Shown in pieces: positions 1-11,779 of a stretch of DNA of 64,000 nucleotides. Origin of the DNA: Inonotus obliquus (taxonomy: Eukaryota > Basidiomycota > Agaricomycetes > Hymenochaetales > Hymenochaetaceae). The notes under the pieces were generated by a model. The model saw only the letters and a list, made by a program, of their open reading frames with translations, ran no database searches and was not told the origin of the DNA. How positions within the stretch are numbered: the first letter of the stretch is position 1; every line of letters starts with the position of its first letter. Position numbers and translations under genes: made by a program. Location of the stretch: positions 496,001 to 560,000 of the forward strand of contig JAJHTX010000007.1 of NCBI GenBank assembly GCA_032164295.1, read 5' to 3'.

Positions 1-1803
1 GAAATACATAAGATATATCGAATCGGTCTTCGGTACGGACGAGGGTAAAAGGAAAGGGTAAGGGTTTCTTTATTATATATCTTCAACTTACGATAAGCTG
101 CGTACCAGATATCCAGGTCATGAAGAGATCGAACTAGCTCTCATACGGACGCACGATATCACCGGCGACCCCCTCGTTTTAAGCCTGGCACACTACTTCA
201 TCAAGGAGCGTGGGACACATAGACCAGAGGGCCACTACTATGATTTAGAGGCAAAAGCTCGCGGAGTTCCTCCTCGGCCCGGCCCTGGACACGGTCCACC
301 GTATTCCTACCATCAAGCGGATCGACAAATAGGTGAGATGGAAAGTGTAGAGGGACACTCTGTGAGAGCCATGTGCGTTCTCTCAACTACGGATTCATTA
401 GTAATTCTCATTCATTGCTAGGTACTGGCTCGCAGGCTCGGCCGGAGTAGCTAGGCTAACTAAAGATAAGATAATAAGGGAGGCTGTCATCCGGCTGTGG
501 AAATCAACCACGCATCGCAAGATGTACGTCACCGTAAGTTTTAATAGTCAATTCGTGGTCATTTATCAGATTTGACCTTCTGAACAGGGTGGACTCGGAG
601 CGATGTCTGATTGGGAGGGATTCGGCCCCGATTATTATTTGCCTAACGAGACAGGTAAAAAATCTTGAAGTTTCTCCGGGGGTGAATTACACTAAGTACT
701 CGATTGCGCAGGATATCTGGAAACGTGCGCCGCTATTGCTCTCATCTTCTTCGCCCACCAGATGATCCAGCTCGATCCCCTGAACATGGAATATGCACAC
801 GTCCTGGAACTTTCATTGTACAACGCTGTTCTCGTCGGTGTCTCACTTGACGGCAAAAGCTTCTTCTACGATAATCCATTGGCATCCATCGACGGACATT
901 TGACTCGCTCCAAGTGGTTTGAAGTAGCCTGTTGTCCTGCGAATGTGCGTTCGAAGGAAGACCTGCTTCAAACAAAGTTTCAAGGATATTTGCTGATGCA
1001 GTGCCTAATACTTTCAGGTTGCTCGTCTACTAAGCTCAGTCGGCAGATACATCTACAGCGTCGGCAATGATGACATGATCTTCGTCCATCTGTATATTTC
1101 TTCGACCGCGAGGGTAACGTTATCATCTGGCCAAACCATCGCAATTACTCAGGAATCCAATGGTCCATGGGAAGGAGGGGCTACTTTCACAATTCACAGC
1201 ACAAGCAGATTGATTGGAATAAAAATCTGTCTTAGAAAGCCTGTAGGAAGTTCGGACTTTATCGTACGTGTTTTTCAAATTGCTAGATATATTTGCTCAG
1301 GGTTTCTGTCAAAGATAACATCACCCTCAAGCTGCCAACGCATCAATGTCGACCCCGAGTCTTGCACAGTCAACCTCCGCTTCACTGAACAAGAAACAAT
1401 TAGCTTCACCGCATCTTTCAGATACGAGCCGCGAAAGATATATCCTCATCCATTGAACCTGGACAACAACCACTGTATTGCAATTGCTCGCGGACCTTTC
1501 ATATACTGTACAGAGTCGACTGACAACTCTGAGATAGTCGACCTACGCGCAATACGGTTGCCGGACGATGCCCTATTTTCAGAGGAAACTCTGGATGAGA
1601 AAGGTCTCGAACGACTCGGATTCGATCCAGTCTGTATTCGGGGTATCGGTGGGAAAGCGGTCACACTGAAAACTCGCGTCCATGTTGTCCAAGAGGGAAG
1701 AGATAATAGTGATGTCGGGTTGAAGGAGTTGAATCTCATTCCTTATTTCATGTGGGCAAATCGAGGGAAATCAAATCATAGGATTTGGGTGCCTCGAATG
1801 TAG
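1..1803 (+). CDS. GH127-type glycoside hydrolase (DUF1680), 3' part
   Basis: Related to the GH127 beta-L-arabinofuranosidase family, which removes arabinose from plant glycans. The gene enters from the left edge. Exons by frame and splice signals: 1-57, 109-372, 422-533, 588-654, 712-944, 1018-1803. Joined exons give family motifs in order: YPGHEEIELAL, EGHSVRAM, RKMYVTGGLG, PNETGYLETCAAIA, LYNAVLVGVSLDGKSFFY, WFEVACCPANVARLLSSVG and a C-terminal LIPYFMWANRG. The paired cysteines of CCPAN are typical of the metal/catalytic site of this family. Introns are 44-73 nt. The segment after 1210 is less like the family around 1250-1310, where a further short intron might exist, but the frame stays open through it. 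The 3' end overlaps the converging orphan gene by 28 bp. The N-terminus, including any signal peptide, is outside the window. Confidence 0.88.
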
Positions 1804-2831
1804 TCCATGACCTGGTGCAATCGGAGCTTTGGTATATTTTGCGCCGAAGGCGGAGAAGCAGAGCATTCCTCAGTCGCACCGACTGGTTGGAGCCTCCGCC
1901 ACCATGAATCAGCAATCTTCGGAGTCCTGGTGTGTATTTGCCAATGTTTAGCTTCTTTGTCGTAGGTCAATCCCATGAAGATGTTGGAGTGGCAAAGAAG
2001 ATCAGACTTTTGTAATCGGGTCATTCCATCTTGCGCGCCCTTGGCAACGTAACGCGAAATTTGGTGAACGATGTATTCCACGAATTCAGGTTTGTCGGCG
2101 TGGCTATCGATGTACTTACCCCACTCTGCAAAAACGGCTGGGTTCTTGATGGCGGGTAGCTCTCCAGTGCGACGGTGGTAAGCGCACGCAACTTCATACT
2201 TTTCTCGACGCTCCAACTCGGACCACGTTTGGAGCGAGACCGGAGACTGCAAGAAAACCGTCATAGTTCCAATAAAGCAACTGTGAGTCACAAACTCGTC
2301 TCCGTTGTGAGCTAGGATTGGCGCTGTCCAATCCCTATCGGGGCACCAACGAACCGTCATCTCTTTCTGTTTAGGAGTAAACGGAATCTTTCCAATCTCT
2401 TCTTCAGTGGAACCCATGAAAAACCGGTTCTTGGGATTGGCCAAGTCCCAACCGATTAGGACTGTATCTTCGAACCGCGCCTTCTTCTTGGGGGGGTTGA
2501 TCTCAAGGATACAGCCTTCGTCATTGCTCTCCTTGGATGCAGGAGCAATTGCATCGCCTCTGTCGTACAAAGTTCCTATGTAGAATGGAGGTTGGTCAAG
2601 CTATTTTTGGACTTGGTAATAGAATGTAACCATACGGGGCTTCAAGTTATGTTGTTTCGCACGTAGACGCTCGATGATGAGCGTTCTTGCACGTAGCGCA
2701 TACAGGGCAGCAGCTGTTACCCTCTCTTTCGATGGGATAGCCTTTAGCTGTCTTGTATGTCGCCTACGTCGTGCATTATCTGCCGGCCCCTTTTTCGTTA
2801 CGAAGGCCTTCAGCCTCAAGTCGTTTCGCAT
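1776..2831 (-). CDS. Uncharacterised 331-aa protein
   Basis: Not a family I recognise. Two exons, 2831-2636 and 2575-1776, joined by a 60-nt intron with a GTATGG donor and a TAG acceptor. The large second exon has no ATG near its open start, so the spliced first exon (starting MRNDLRLKAF) is needed, and the phase fits exactly. The N-terminal 65 residues are very basic (ARRRRHTRQ, LRARTLIIERLRAKQ), resembling a nuclear or nucleolar targeting region. A second basic cluster PPKKKARF follows. The rest is mixed, Trp-rich (RWCPDRDW, SWWRR) and without membrane segments. It shares a 213-bp divergent promoter with NOP56, which might hint at a role in ribosome or nuclear biology, but that is only inference from position. 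Confidence 0.6.
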
Positions 2832-3044
2832 GGAAATGTCGAGTTCGTAAGTGTAGTAATGAGAGTAGTGAAGGTACTGTGAAAGAGGGTAGAGCCACAA
2901 TCAATGGTTCGAAAAGCGTGACCCGCGCACGTGACTTAGTCTAGCTGATCGCCATTACCTGTTTTGTACCTTCTTCTCACGAGATTTTTTGGAGCTGCAA
3001 GAATCGGTTTCTGCAGCAGGCAGCAGTCATCGGTGCCAACGACA
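2832..3044. promoter_or_regulatory. Divergent promoter with CACGTG box
   Basis: This 213-bp gap separates the start codons of the orphan gene (minus) and NOP56 (plus). It contains a palindromic CACGTG at 2928-2933, the core recognised by bHLH factors of the Cbf1/Pho4 type. The site is visible; its use is inferred. Confidence 0.45.
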
Positions 3045-5042
3045 ATGGCGACTCACGTCCTTTTCGAGTCTGCATCTGGCTATGCCATCTTCGAGATCAA
3101 ACAGCATGAAGAAATCGGCGCGAAAACGAAGGCTGTCCAGGATTCGATAGACGATGTTGCGAAGTTTGGGAAAATTGTGAACTTGATTAGCTTCTCGCCG
3201 TTCAAGAGCGCTGCCCACGCGTTGGAGAACGCAAATGATATCTCAGAGGGTGCGTCATCGAAATGCGTGCTGTGTATACGTTCCTGTTGAAATCGAAACT
3301 TAACTAGGTGTGCTTAATGACCATCTCAAGTCGCTCCTGGAGATGGTCCTCTCCAAGGCGGCAAAGAAGTCGAGCGTTAGATTAGGCGTATCAGAAGCTG
3401 GTCTCGGTTCCTCGATCAAATCAACGCTGAGTATCGAATGCGATGCATCAGAACGCTCGCAAGAGCTCATCCGTGGCATTCGTCTACATGCACCGAAATT
3501 GCTGAAGGGCATGCAAGCTGACGACCTAACGAAAGCTCAACTCGGTCTCGGGCATTCTTATTCTCGCGCAAAAGTCAAGTTTAACGTGAATCGAATGGAT
3601 AATATGATCATCCAAGCAATAGCACTCCTCGACCAACTCGATAAGGACGTGAACCAACTCTCCATGCGCGTTCGCGAGTGGTACGGATTTCATTTCCCCG
3701 AGCTTGTGAGGCTTGTGCCAGACAACTACCAATATGCTCGCTCTGTCCTCCTTATTGGCGCGAAGGAGACACTTGAAGAAAGCAAACTACCGGACCTTAC
3801 CACGTTACTGGAGGATGATTCCACACGGGCACAAAACATTCTCGACGCAGCGAGAGGGTCAATGGGACCAACGTTATCCGAAGTCGACATGATAACCATC
3901 TCTGCACTCGCAAATCGCGTAGTCTCACTCGCTGACTATCGCAAGAACCTGACAAGCTACCTATCGGAAAAGATGAGCCTCGTTGCACCAAGTCTTACCG
4001 CACTACTAGGAGAACGAATCGGCGCGAGGTTGATCAGTCACGCGGGGAGTCTGACAAACCTCAGCAAGTACCCAGCGAGTACTGTGCAGATTTTGGGTGC
4101 GGAGAAGGCGCTCTTCCGAGCGCTCAAGACCAAGGGTAACACTCCAAAAGTACGTATGACATTGCCCGACTGAAGAATAGTGCGACTTAATGATTCGCGC
4201 TCCACAGTACGGTTTACTCTACCATTCCTCCTTCATCAGTCGAGCCGGACCCAAACACAAAGGCAGAATCTCCCGTTTCCTCGCAAACAAGACATCAATA
4301 GCATCTCGAATAGACTGTTTCTCTGGTAGGAAAACTCACTTCATTACCTGTTCAAGAAATGTTGAAGGTTTTCTGAACTTATGAACGTTTTACTACAGAA
4401 TACCCGAGTGCCAAGTTCGGCGATGCATTACGAGGGCAAGTCGAAGAGCGATTAACGTTCTTCGAGAAGGGCGATCCACCATCAAAGAACGCAGAAGTAA
4501 TGCGCAAAGTTCTCGCGTCCATCCAAATCAACGACGATGATTCGGACGCAGACGCGGATATGGATGCACACGATGTAGAAAACGCTCCTTTACCTTTACT
4601 CGAGGCCTCACCCCAAAAGGAGAAAAAGCAAAAGAAGGGCAAGGGCAAGGACAAGGACAAGAAAGAGAAGAAGAAAGAAAAGAAGGATAAGAAAGAGAAC
4701 AAGGAGAAAGAGTTGAAAGAGAACAAGGACGAGGGGGCTAAAGATAAGAAGAAACGAAAAGCCGATGAGATGGATGTAGATGAACCACAATCAGAGGTTG
4801 ACGACAAAGCTCCAAAGAAGGTGAAACTCTCCAAAGAAGAGAAGAAAGCTCTAAAGAAAGCAAAGGAGGCAAAGGTGAGTGAGCCCTTACCCACCAATAT
4901 ACATTCGTAAACTTATTCATTATGGATTATGATTTCTACCGGGCAGAACGAGAAGAACGAAGCAAAGGTGAAGGAGGAGAAGAGCAAAAAGGAGAAGAAA
5001 AAGAAAAGGAAGAGCGAACCTGTCGACAGCGATAGTGATTGA
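3045..5042 (+). CDS. NOP56: Nucleolar protein 56 (box C/D snoRNP core)
   Basis: Core protein of box C/D small nucleolar ribonucleoprotein, acting with NOP58, fibrillarin and SNU13 in 2'-O-methylation and processing of pre-rRNA in the nucleolus. Exons: 3045-3249, 3308-4149, 4208-4325, 4399-4874, 4947-5042, giving 578 residues. The N-terminal NOP5NT domain ([33 protein letters not shown]) resembles yeast Nop56/Sik1 rather than Nop58. The NOP domain carries [20 protein letters not shown] and [20 protein letters not shown]. The C-terminus is a long lysine/glutamate tail ([13 protein letters not shown]) of the usual KKE/D type. Start chosen at the first ATG in frame with the domain. It is tail to tail with the RING gene. 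Confidence 0.97.
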
Positions 5043-5628
5043 TGTCCCTCACCACCTACTCTTGTTTCATCTGCTCTGCTTATTTCCAGTCCTGTTCTTT
5101 TTGCCTTTATTGATATGGTTCTTTGTATCGATAATCTTATGTGAATATGATTTTCCATGCTGCTCTTGCACACTGAGATGATTCACGACCGCCCGTCCAT
5201 TCTTTCAGTTGCATTCACGATGTCAAGTGAGTTTCAGGTGTGGTTCGTTCGGCGCCATCCAGTTATCGGTCACAGAGTAACACTTCCGAGTAATTAAATT
5301 TGCACAGAACGAGCCACCAAGTGGAAACAAATGTCCTCTAACGTACATCCGAACACTAGAAGAGGAATATTCCGAGGGCTACTGTGCACAAAAGATACAT
5401 TACGAGCGGTGGGGAATGAGAATGGAATAAAATAGAATGAAGTGCATGATTGATGATTACTGCCGGAGACATTGCAATAATTAGGTCTCTGTGTACGAAC
5501 GAACAATGAGGGGAACGAATACAAGAAGCAAACATGTGAACATGCCGAAAGCGAGAACAAGCGACACTGTGGAAAGGAGGTAGTGAAGAGAAGACCGAAG
5601 TCCAGTAGAAATAAGTTATCGTACATCA
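5043..5628. other. Gap between convergent 3' ends
   Basis: Contains the 3' untranslated regions of NOP56 and of the RING-finger gene. I see no gene or repeat in it. Confidence 0.6.
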
Positions 5629-8600
5629 TTACGCGAGTGAAACTCGCTCGACCGAGTCCCATTCTTCACGCTCAATATGACCGACCGTACGACATACAGG
5701 ACAAGACACCTCGACACTCGAGTCTTCCGGATGTGGACCCCAACCAGCAACACGGCCCGCATCAACCAGGCATGCAGCATGAAATTTGTGCGAACAAGCG
5801 AGGTGATCCTCATCTACAACAGCCCCGTCTTTCTGGATTGAAACCATCTTCAGCATCTCTGAAAGCCACTGGGGTTCCGGATCTTCGTCGGTAGGCGCAA
5901 GTCCGCAGCTCACGTTATCACACCGCAAGCCCGCCTCTCGCTCCCGTTTTTCAATCCGTTGTCGTAGTGTAAGACCTGGCGGAGGAGGTGGTGCCCACTC
6001 CTTACGCTCGCGACGTTGCGATGGCACTGGACGTGGACGAGGGAACGCGCCAGTAGCCATTGGTACCGGACCACCTGGAGGCCTTTGGGCAAACGTGGGA
6101 GCATTACGAGAGAGAAATTCAAGCAAAGTCAAATTAGGCCCTGCTGTTTGCCTTGCACCTTGCGGAGCTTGAGCAGGGTCGTTCCCAGCAGTATTCGCTG
6201 CATTCGGCTGAGTGGCTGGATTTCTTGCGTCGGCATCTCGGAACTCGCCCACGTTCTGAGAATTTCCCTGCCCCGGCTCGCCCGGTTGCCCGTCTCCAGG
6301 TACTGAATTAGGAGACGCAAAGATGAAGTCAACATTCATCCTTACCACTTCACCTGCCTCGGGATCAAAAGTTTCACTAGTCATACCCAACTGCCAGCGC
6401 CCAAGTCGCTCAGCATGAGGTTCATGTTGTTGCCTCGCTTGGGGCTGACCTGGATCTTGCTGATTCCTCTGTTGACCCTGTTGAGGTAGGTTTTGAAATT
6501 GCTGCTGCATGAGGTTGCGGAGTAATGCATCAGGATTAATGTTCGGGTGAACCTGCGGTCCATGTCGAGGAAGTCCGCCTGGAAGCGGGTTCTGAGTTTC
6601 GCTCTGGCCGTCAGCTTGCGGATGTCGCATATGCATAAAGAAACCGCCAAGATTGCGTGGAAAGTGTGGCCCATGTTGAGTTTGGGGATGGGCTTGGGGG
6701 ACGGAAGGTTGTTGATTTTGGCCAGCTTGGAAACGATGCGTATGAATGTTAGGGTGGAGGTGTGGACCATTTTGAGGTCGTCCAGCAAATGGGGGAATAG
6801 GAGGTACGTAATACATGAACCGCGGTGCTCCAGGTACGCTATTTGCTGATCCCGTCTGAGCAGGATGTGTGGGAGCCTCCCCTGCGGTTTGTGGCATCTG
6901 GGCGTTTGCAGGTCTGTCTGACGTAGTGTGTGATGTAGCTGTGGCTCCCGCGGCAGGTCCCGAGCCAGTATCCTGTCCGGCGCCATGCATCGTCCACTGA
7001 GGTCCAATATCGGGCCCAGTGTGGATCGTCCAATGGGCACCTGCACCTGGTCCCATAGGCATAGAAAATCCAGGCATTCTCTGTGCGTTGCCACGTTCCT
7101 GAGTTGTAGGCACCGAAGGCCGAGTTCTCTGTGGCGGCCGATACGTCAAATTCTCGGGGTCAACATTGAATCGACAAACAGGGCAAGTCGTCTGGCCAGG
7201 TCTCGAAAACCATGGAAGGAGACAGGAAGAATGAAAGACATGCGCGCAGGGCAAAGAAACAACCTTGGGTAGCGGCGCAAGTTCTTTTTCTTTCTTTCCT
7301 TCTCCCAACTCATCACCTTCTTTGCGCCCTGAGGATCCTCCGGTTGCAACTGCGGGTCCTGGGGAAAGAGTAGAAGCAGAAGCATAACTTGACGAAGGTC
7401 TATCGGATGTGTCAACAGCGACGTTGGTAGCACCGGAACCTACAAATCAATATACAGCGTTAGTAAACTATGTCAATGAACAGTTTTAAGGGAGAATATA
7501 CCTTCCGCAGAATCAGCTGTATTGATACCGTTGGGTGAAGATACGGATGTCGATGCTCCGAGTTCGGTGTTCTCCCGTCGAATGTTCTTCTCACATGGAG
7601 AACTAAATGAGTAGCCATCCGCATTCCAGAAAGAATCCCAGCAAACTGCACACTGAGCTTCCTCACCAGCAGCCGCATCTTCGTGAAGACCAGGCGCCCC
7701 GCCAACACGTTCCATTCGCTTGCCGAATCCCGTAGTAACGGGTTCCATGCCGGAGACAAGCTGACGGGCTCGCTCAGGATCTTCGCGATTCATGTCACTA
7801 AACAAAGCATTGAAATTGCCTGCACCTGTACCGCCCAACATAGCGCGCAAGAGGTCGAGGACAAAGTCATTGACATTTACGGGCGCTTGCGGAGATGCTG
7901 CAGGTGGAGCTGATCGATCCATATTCTCTCCAGGAGGGTGGCCTTGGGGGTGTGGATGACCATCGAAATTAAGGAGCTCTTGGATGGGTAAACCCTCCGC
8001 CATTGGTACATGCACCCCATCCCCTATGAAATGGATATCAAGAGTGTCCCATTCCACAGGAGCCTGCCTCTGATCACCACCAGGGACGCCTGTGCCTGGA
8101 GTGCTATCAAGATTCGGCGACTGAGTGGCTTCATTTTGCGAAGCCGTCTGTTGACGAGGTTGAACGGGCTGCGACTGCTCATTCGCATTCACATTCGCGC
8201 CACCAGTAGCTTGAGTTGGGGCCGGAGCGGCTGCACCCGAACCCATTATAGTGCTGAATAACTGACGAAACAGTGTATTCGCATTGAAATCTTGGCCGGT
8301 AGGAGCCGCGACGGGGTGACCCGGAGCACCGAACAGCGGGTTTGAACTTGGAGTTTGGGCGTTTGTACGCAAAGGAGGCGGTCCATTGCGAGGCAATGGA
8401 CGAAGCGGTCGATCCGTATTATTCATAGGAGTGGATCCCGTGGGTGTACCTGTTCTATGCGGGGTTTGTGCTGGGGAACCGACAGGCGTGGAGTACATCG
8501 AAGGTGACGGAGATGATTCTGGTACTAGTCTACTATCCTCACCATCATCTACCTCGTCGCGAGTCCTCCTGATTCCAGTTCGAACAACATAAGGATGTGA

Positions 8601-9290
8601 AGGAGTTGGGGTAGGGCGAAGGACAGGAGCAACAGGCGCTTCGTCAGGATCATCCTCAACAGTCGTTCGTTGTACTCGGCGAACTGGCTCCAAGGTAGGC
8701 GTGTCCGCAAGATTCTGGATAATCTCTTCCTCCGCGCTTGAGGATGAGGCTCGATTGCCTAATGCGGATGCATCGGTGTCTCTAACGATCATCTCGACGT
8801 CGTTGGCATCTTCATCAGAGTCCGAAAGATCGAGTAAATCAGGCATATCATTGTCATCATTAGCGCTCGTCGTAACAGGTCGTCGCCTAGGGGTATCCGT
8901 TGCAATAGGGCTAGCAGACTGTCCTGCAGTGGTTCTATCATGCACTTGCGGGTGTTCTTGTGTATGGGCCGATGAAGTAGGAGTAGAATCAACGTCCATG
9001 CTTGTGGATAATGAGGCACTATGCAACAGTGGATCTAACAACGCCGAAGCGGCCAGCACGGCGGTTGAAGAGGCGGGTAGTTCTTGAGGCTGGATGTCTG
9101 TAATATCACCATCTTCGTTGTCCCGCTGGGTAGAAGCCCCTTGACCTCCTTGCGGCCTTGCAAATAGAGTATTGAGAAGGTAGTCAAATGCCCTCTCTAC
9201 CGCCGGATCCGCGCCTTCTCCGGGGCGATGTCGCTGCCTCGGCGGACTAATATCGTCGTTGTTGTGGCTGTCTGTGCCGTTGTTGTTCAT
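5629..9290 (-). CDS. Large RING-finger protein with split RING-H2
   Basis: Probable E3 ubiquitin ligase. Two exons, 9290-7502 and 7439-5629, with a 62-nt intron, give 1199 residues. Much of the protein is low-complexity, rich in Ser/Pro/Gln/Asn, with acidic stretches (LLDLSDSDEDANDVE). The RING is split: CAVC lies near residue 547, then roughly 110 residues of linker containing the intron, then SLPCAHVFHSSCLLPWF and CPVC near 660-685. A second RING-like set lies at the C-terminus (CDNVSCG, CSHKFHAACL, CPVC near 1105-1185). Such two-part RING proteins occur in basidiomycetes, but I cannot name a substrate or pathway. The start is the ATG at 9290, followed by an Asn-rich N-terminus; it faces an upstream region with a TCACGTGA site. 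Confidence 0.82.
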
Positions 9291-9863
9291 AGTAGTGGGT
9301 GGAGGTAGAGAGACCAGGACTGGGCAGACACGGATTCGGAAGGTCAGAGGCTGAGATCACGTGATGTGATTAATACTGCGTATTGCCAGAATGTTCCAGT
9401 TAAGTCTCTTTCTTCGTCAGCAAACCGCAATAGCAAATGAAATTGCTAGTAGATACCCATGTATGAGAAGGGTGGAATAACGAGAGAGAGAGCAAGACGT
9501 TGTCCAGCAGTGGCCTCTAGGATAGTTGGCTGGTGCGTGACGGTTTGTCGCTCACGTTACTGACTGTTTGTCCATATTTGTTCAATCTCTTGGTCTACGT
9601 CACCCGACACTTTATTACGTAATTTAATCTAATCTAATCTTGCTTCCGTTTCTCAATTACGTAATGATAGCGTCGGAAGTAATATTTGATGCATAGCATC
9701 TGTAGCCACCTAACTGTGAATGTATCCGGATTCCCTTGTCTTGCACCTTATGGACAAGTTGAATTAGTTCTATGTGTGTCTGTTCAAATATACTATGTAT
9801 TCATTCGCAAATATCAAAGGGCACTACGACTCTTACGTACACCAGGTTCAAAATCTATACCGT
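9291..9863. promoter_or_regulatory. Upstream region of the RING gene
   Basis: This holds the RING gene promoter and the 3' flank of the methyltransferase gene. A palindromic TCACGTGA lies at 9357-9364 and a short TAATC direct repeat at about 9627-9640. No ORF here is convincing. Confidence 0.4.
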
Positions 9864-10758
9864 TTACATGGCAGGCTTCACCCCCTTCACTACAAATACA
9901 TTCATCTCTTTCTCCCCTTTAGCAATCCGCACCCGCGGAGTGAATGTAACCTCTCCAAGCCCGGTATCCTCAAGCACAGGGCGGATATCAGCTTCGTTAA
10001 AGCCTCCATGGTGCGGAACAACGTGCTTATATTCTGCATCTGTAATGTTATGACTGATTAAGCTTTGTTTTGCGTCCTTGATGAGGTCTGCAACAAGGAA
10101 CACGCCGCCCGGTTTAAGGAAAAATACGAGCTTGCGCGTAATGTCTTGTAGCGACTCGAAATGATGATACGCCATGGAGCACTGTACCCGTGGATTTAGT
10201 AAGGAGTGGAAATCATAATTCTCAAGAAATCATATTACCACTACAACATCGAATTTCTTATTGTCAAGTTCACCCTCCACACCTTTTAGATCAACGCAGA
10301 TGGCTTGCATCTCTTCCGGTGGTATACCTTGGTTCGCGACACGCTGGTTATACTTGTCTACCATTCCTCGACTGATGTCGACTCCTATGATCACTTTCGC
10401 ATAAGGAGCAAGTTCGCGGCTAATGAGGCCTGTGAGGACAATAGTTATAGCCAATAGCCTTATTTGATATGAATAAAGACTTACCAGTACCGCATGCAAA
10501 ATCCAGGACACTCGTCTTCTCCTCGATGAACTCGTACTCCTTCATAAATGCTCGAGCAATCGCCCCGGAGACCTCGACAATGAACGGTCTATCATCATAC
10601 GTATCCGCTATCTTGTCAAAGTGTTCACGATTTGTATGCACATAGTCAATCGCACCATGATGTCCGTGGTGATGATGCTCATGTTCGGTATGCGCGTGTT
10701 CCCCGAGATGGCGGGGACTTGAAGTATGAGCACTAACTGTGTTGGCGCTGACGTCCAT
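9864..10758 (-). CDS. Class I SAM-dependent methyltransferase
   Basis: Methyl transfer from S-adenosylmethionine to an unknown acceptor. Exons 10758-10485, 10429-10239 and 10181-9864 give 260 residues. The SAM-binding motif I is VLDFACGTG, split by the first intron, followed by an acidic motif II loop (VIIGVDIS), VDLKG, and post-II FDVVVCSMAYHHF, then LKPGGVFLVADL. This is the Methyltransf_11/25 pattern. The N-terminus is unusual: residues about 20-36 are almost all histidine with glutamate, glycine and alanine (EHEHHHHGHHG), which could bind metal. The downstream half (ISHNITDAEYKHVVPHHGGF) resembles small fungal and bacterial methyltransferases with unassigned substrates. Start chosen at the ATG giving the His-rich leader; a later start would remove it without touching the fold. 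Confidence 0.85.
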
Positions 10759-11129
10759 TAATGATTATTCTCGGGTGTTGTGAAGCCACCCCGTACGGAT
10801 TGACTTGTTTTTTATACGTTCATTTGATTGACAGATCGTCAAGCAAGTATGGAGGATCGCAGCTAAGTGCGACCAGTTCATGAACGTACTCACCGGTATC
10901 GTTCACGTGAGCACACCTTCGACATGGGTCACAGCCACCAGCGGAAGAATCTTCGGTATAGTCCAGGTGATCACTGATAATGCAATTGTTATAATGTCTT
11001 CCCCCCCCCTCTTTGAGTTCGCGACTCGGTTCTCCATCCAACGGAAACATACCCAGAAGCCTCTGTTGATACTATACATACCGATGATAACTAAGGCGCC
11101 GACTGGGAAAATGTGATCCCGCATGCACT
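10759..11129. other. Gap, methyltransferase upstream region
   Basis: Contains the methyltransferase promoter. A CACGTG-type site lies near 10905. No supportable gene is seen. Confidence 0.4.
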
Positions 11130-11480
11130 TCTGGAATCAAACAGAGCCCAATCCCTCAAAGATCAAGTTAAATATATCATTGCGATGCCGAACCCAAGTC
11201 ATTTCGATGGCATGGACAAGCAAAGCTGAAATACAGCCATTATACTCTTTGGTCCCGCCATTGCACCCCACGCCTAGTCTACTAGTCAGAAGATGGACTT
11301 GAAGGAACCGATGGAACGACAGTTGTTTCTTCATCCTGGGTCATTCTTATCCAATAGAATCTCCGTTTACACAAAATAGTAGGAAGTATACAACCAAGAG
11401 AGCGTACTTAGCGTGTTGGTAAAGGAATCTTGGTATGCGCGACTAGCGGAAAGTTGTTACTCAGATGAACTATCCTGATT
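11130..11480 (-). pseudogene. Relic of a duplicated BTB gene
   Basis: A degraded copy of the neighbouring BTB gene. Read on the minus strand from 11344, it gives MTQDEETTVVPSVPSSPSSD and then a stop, matching the start MDEETFAFPSVPSSPSTD of the intact gene at 12766. The similarity continues upstream of the start: 11364-11470 resembles 12790-12890. On the other side 11133-11300 resembles 11563-11735, the sequence downstream of the intact gene. The body of the gene is missing, so this copy has both ends joined by an internal deletion. Confidence 0.65.
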
Positions 11481-11779
11481 GTTACTGCTTGTCTCACATG
11501 TGATGAATAGCCACGATGGAACTTAAGCTGGAAAAGGTGATCCACACGATCAGGTAAGCAATTTGAGAATCAAACTGAAACTCTTGAAAGATAAAGTTGA
11601 ATATATCATCGTGATTCCAAACTATGATTCACTCCATTTAATCTGAATCATCTCAAACAGCGGGGGCAAGCGAAACTGAAAGTAGCTGCTGATACATCGA
11701 CCCTGTCGTTGCCTCCGCCATTTATTTCCAGGACACTGAGAGATTTACCTTTTAGAAAGGGTGTTGTAAGCCGCATAAA
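11481..11779. repeat. BTB downstream repeat
   Basis: The stretch 11563-11735 is a diverged direct repeat of 11133-11300, sharing blocks such as AAATATATCAT-like and CGCCATT. It marks the downstream edge of the ancestral tandem duplication. No coding potential is evident. Confidence 0.45.

Noticed and set aside
4608..4897. Minus-strand ORFs rich in Ser/Phe/Leu opposite the NOP56 tail
   Set aside because: Shadow of the Lys/Glu codons of the NOP56 C-terminus.
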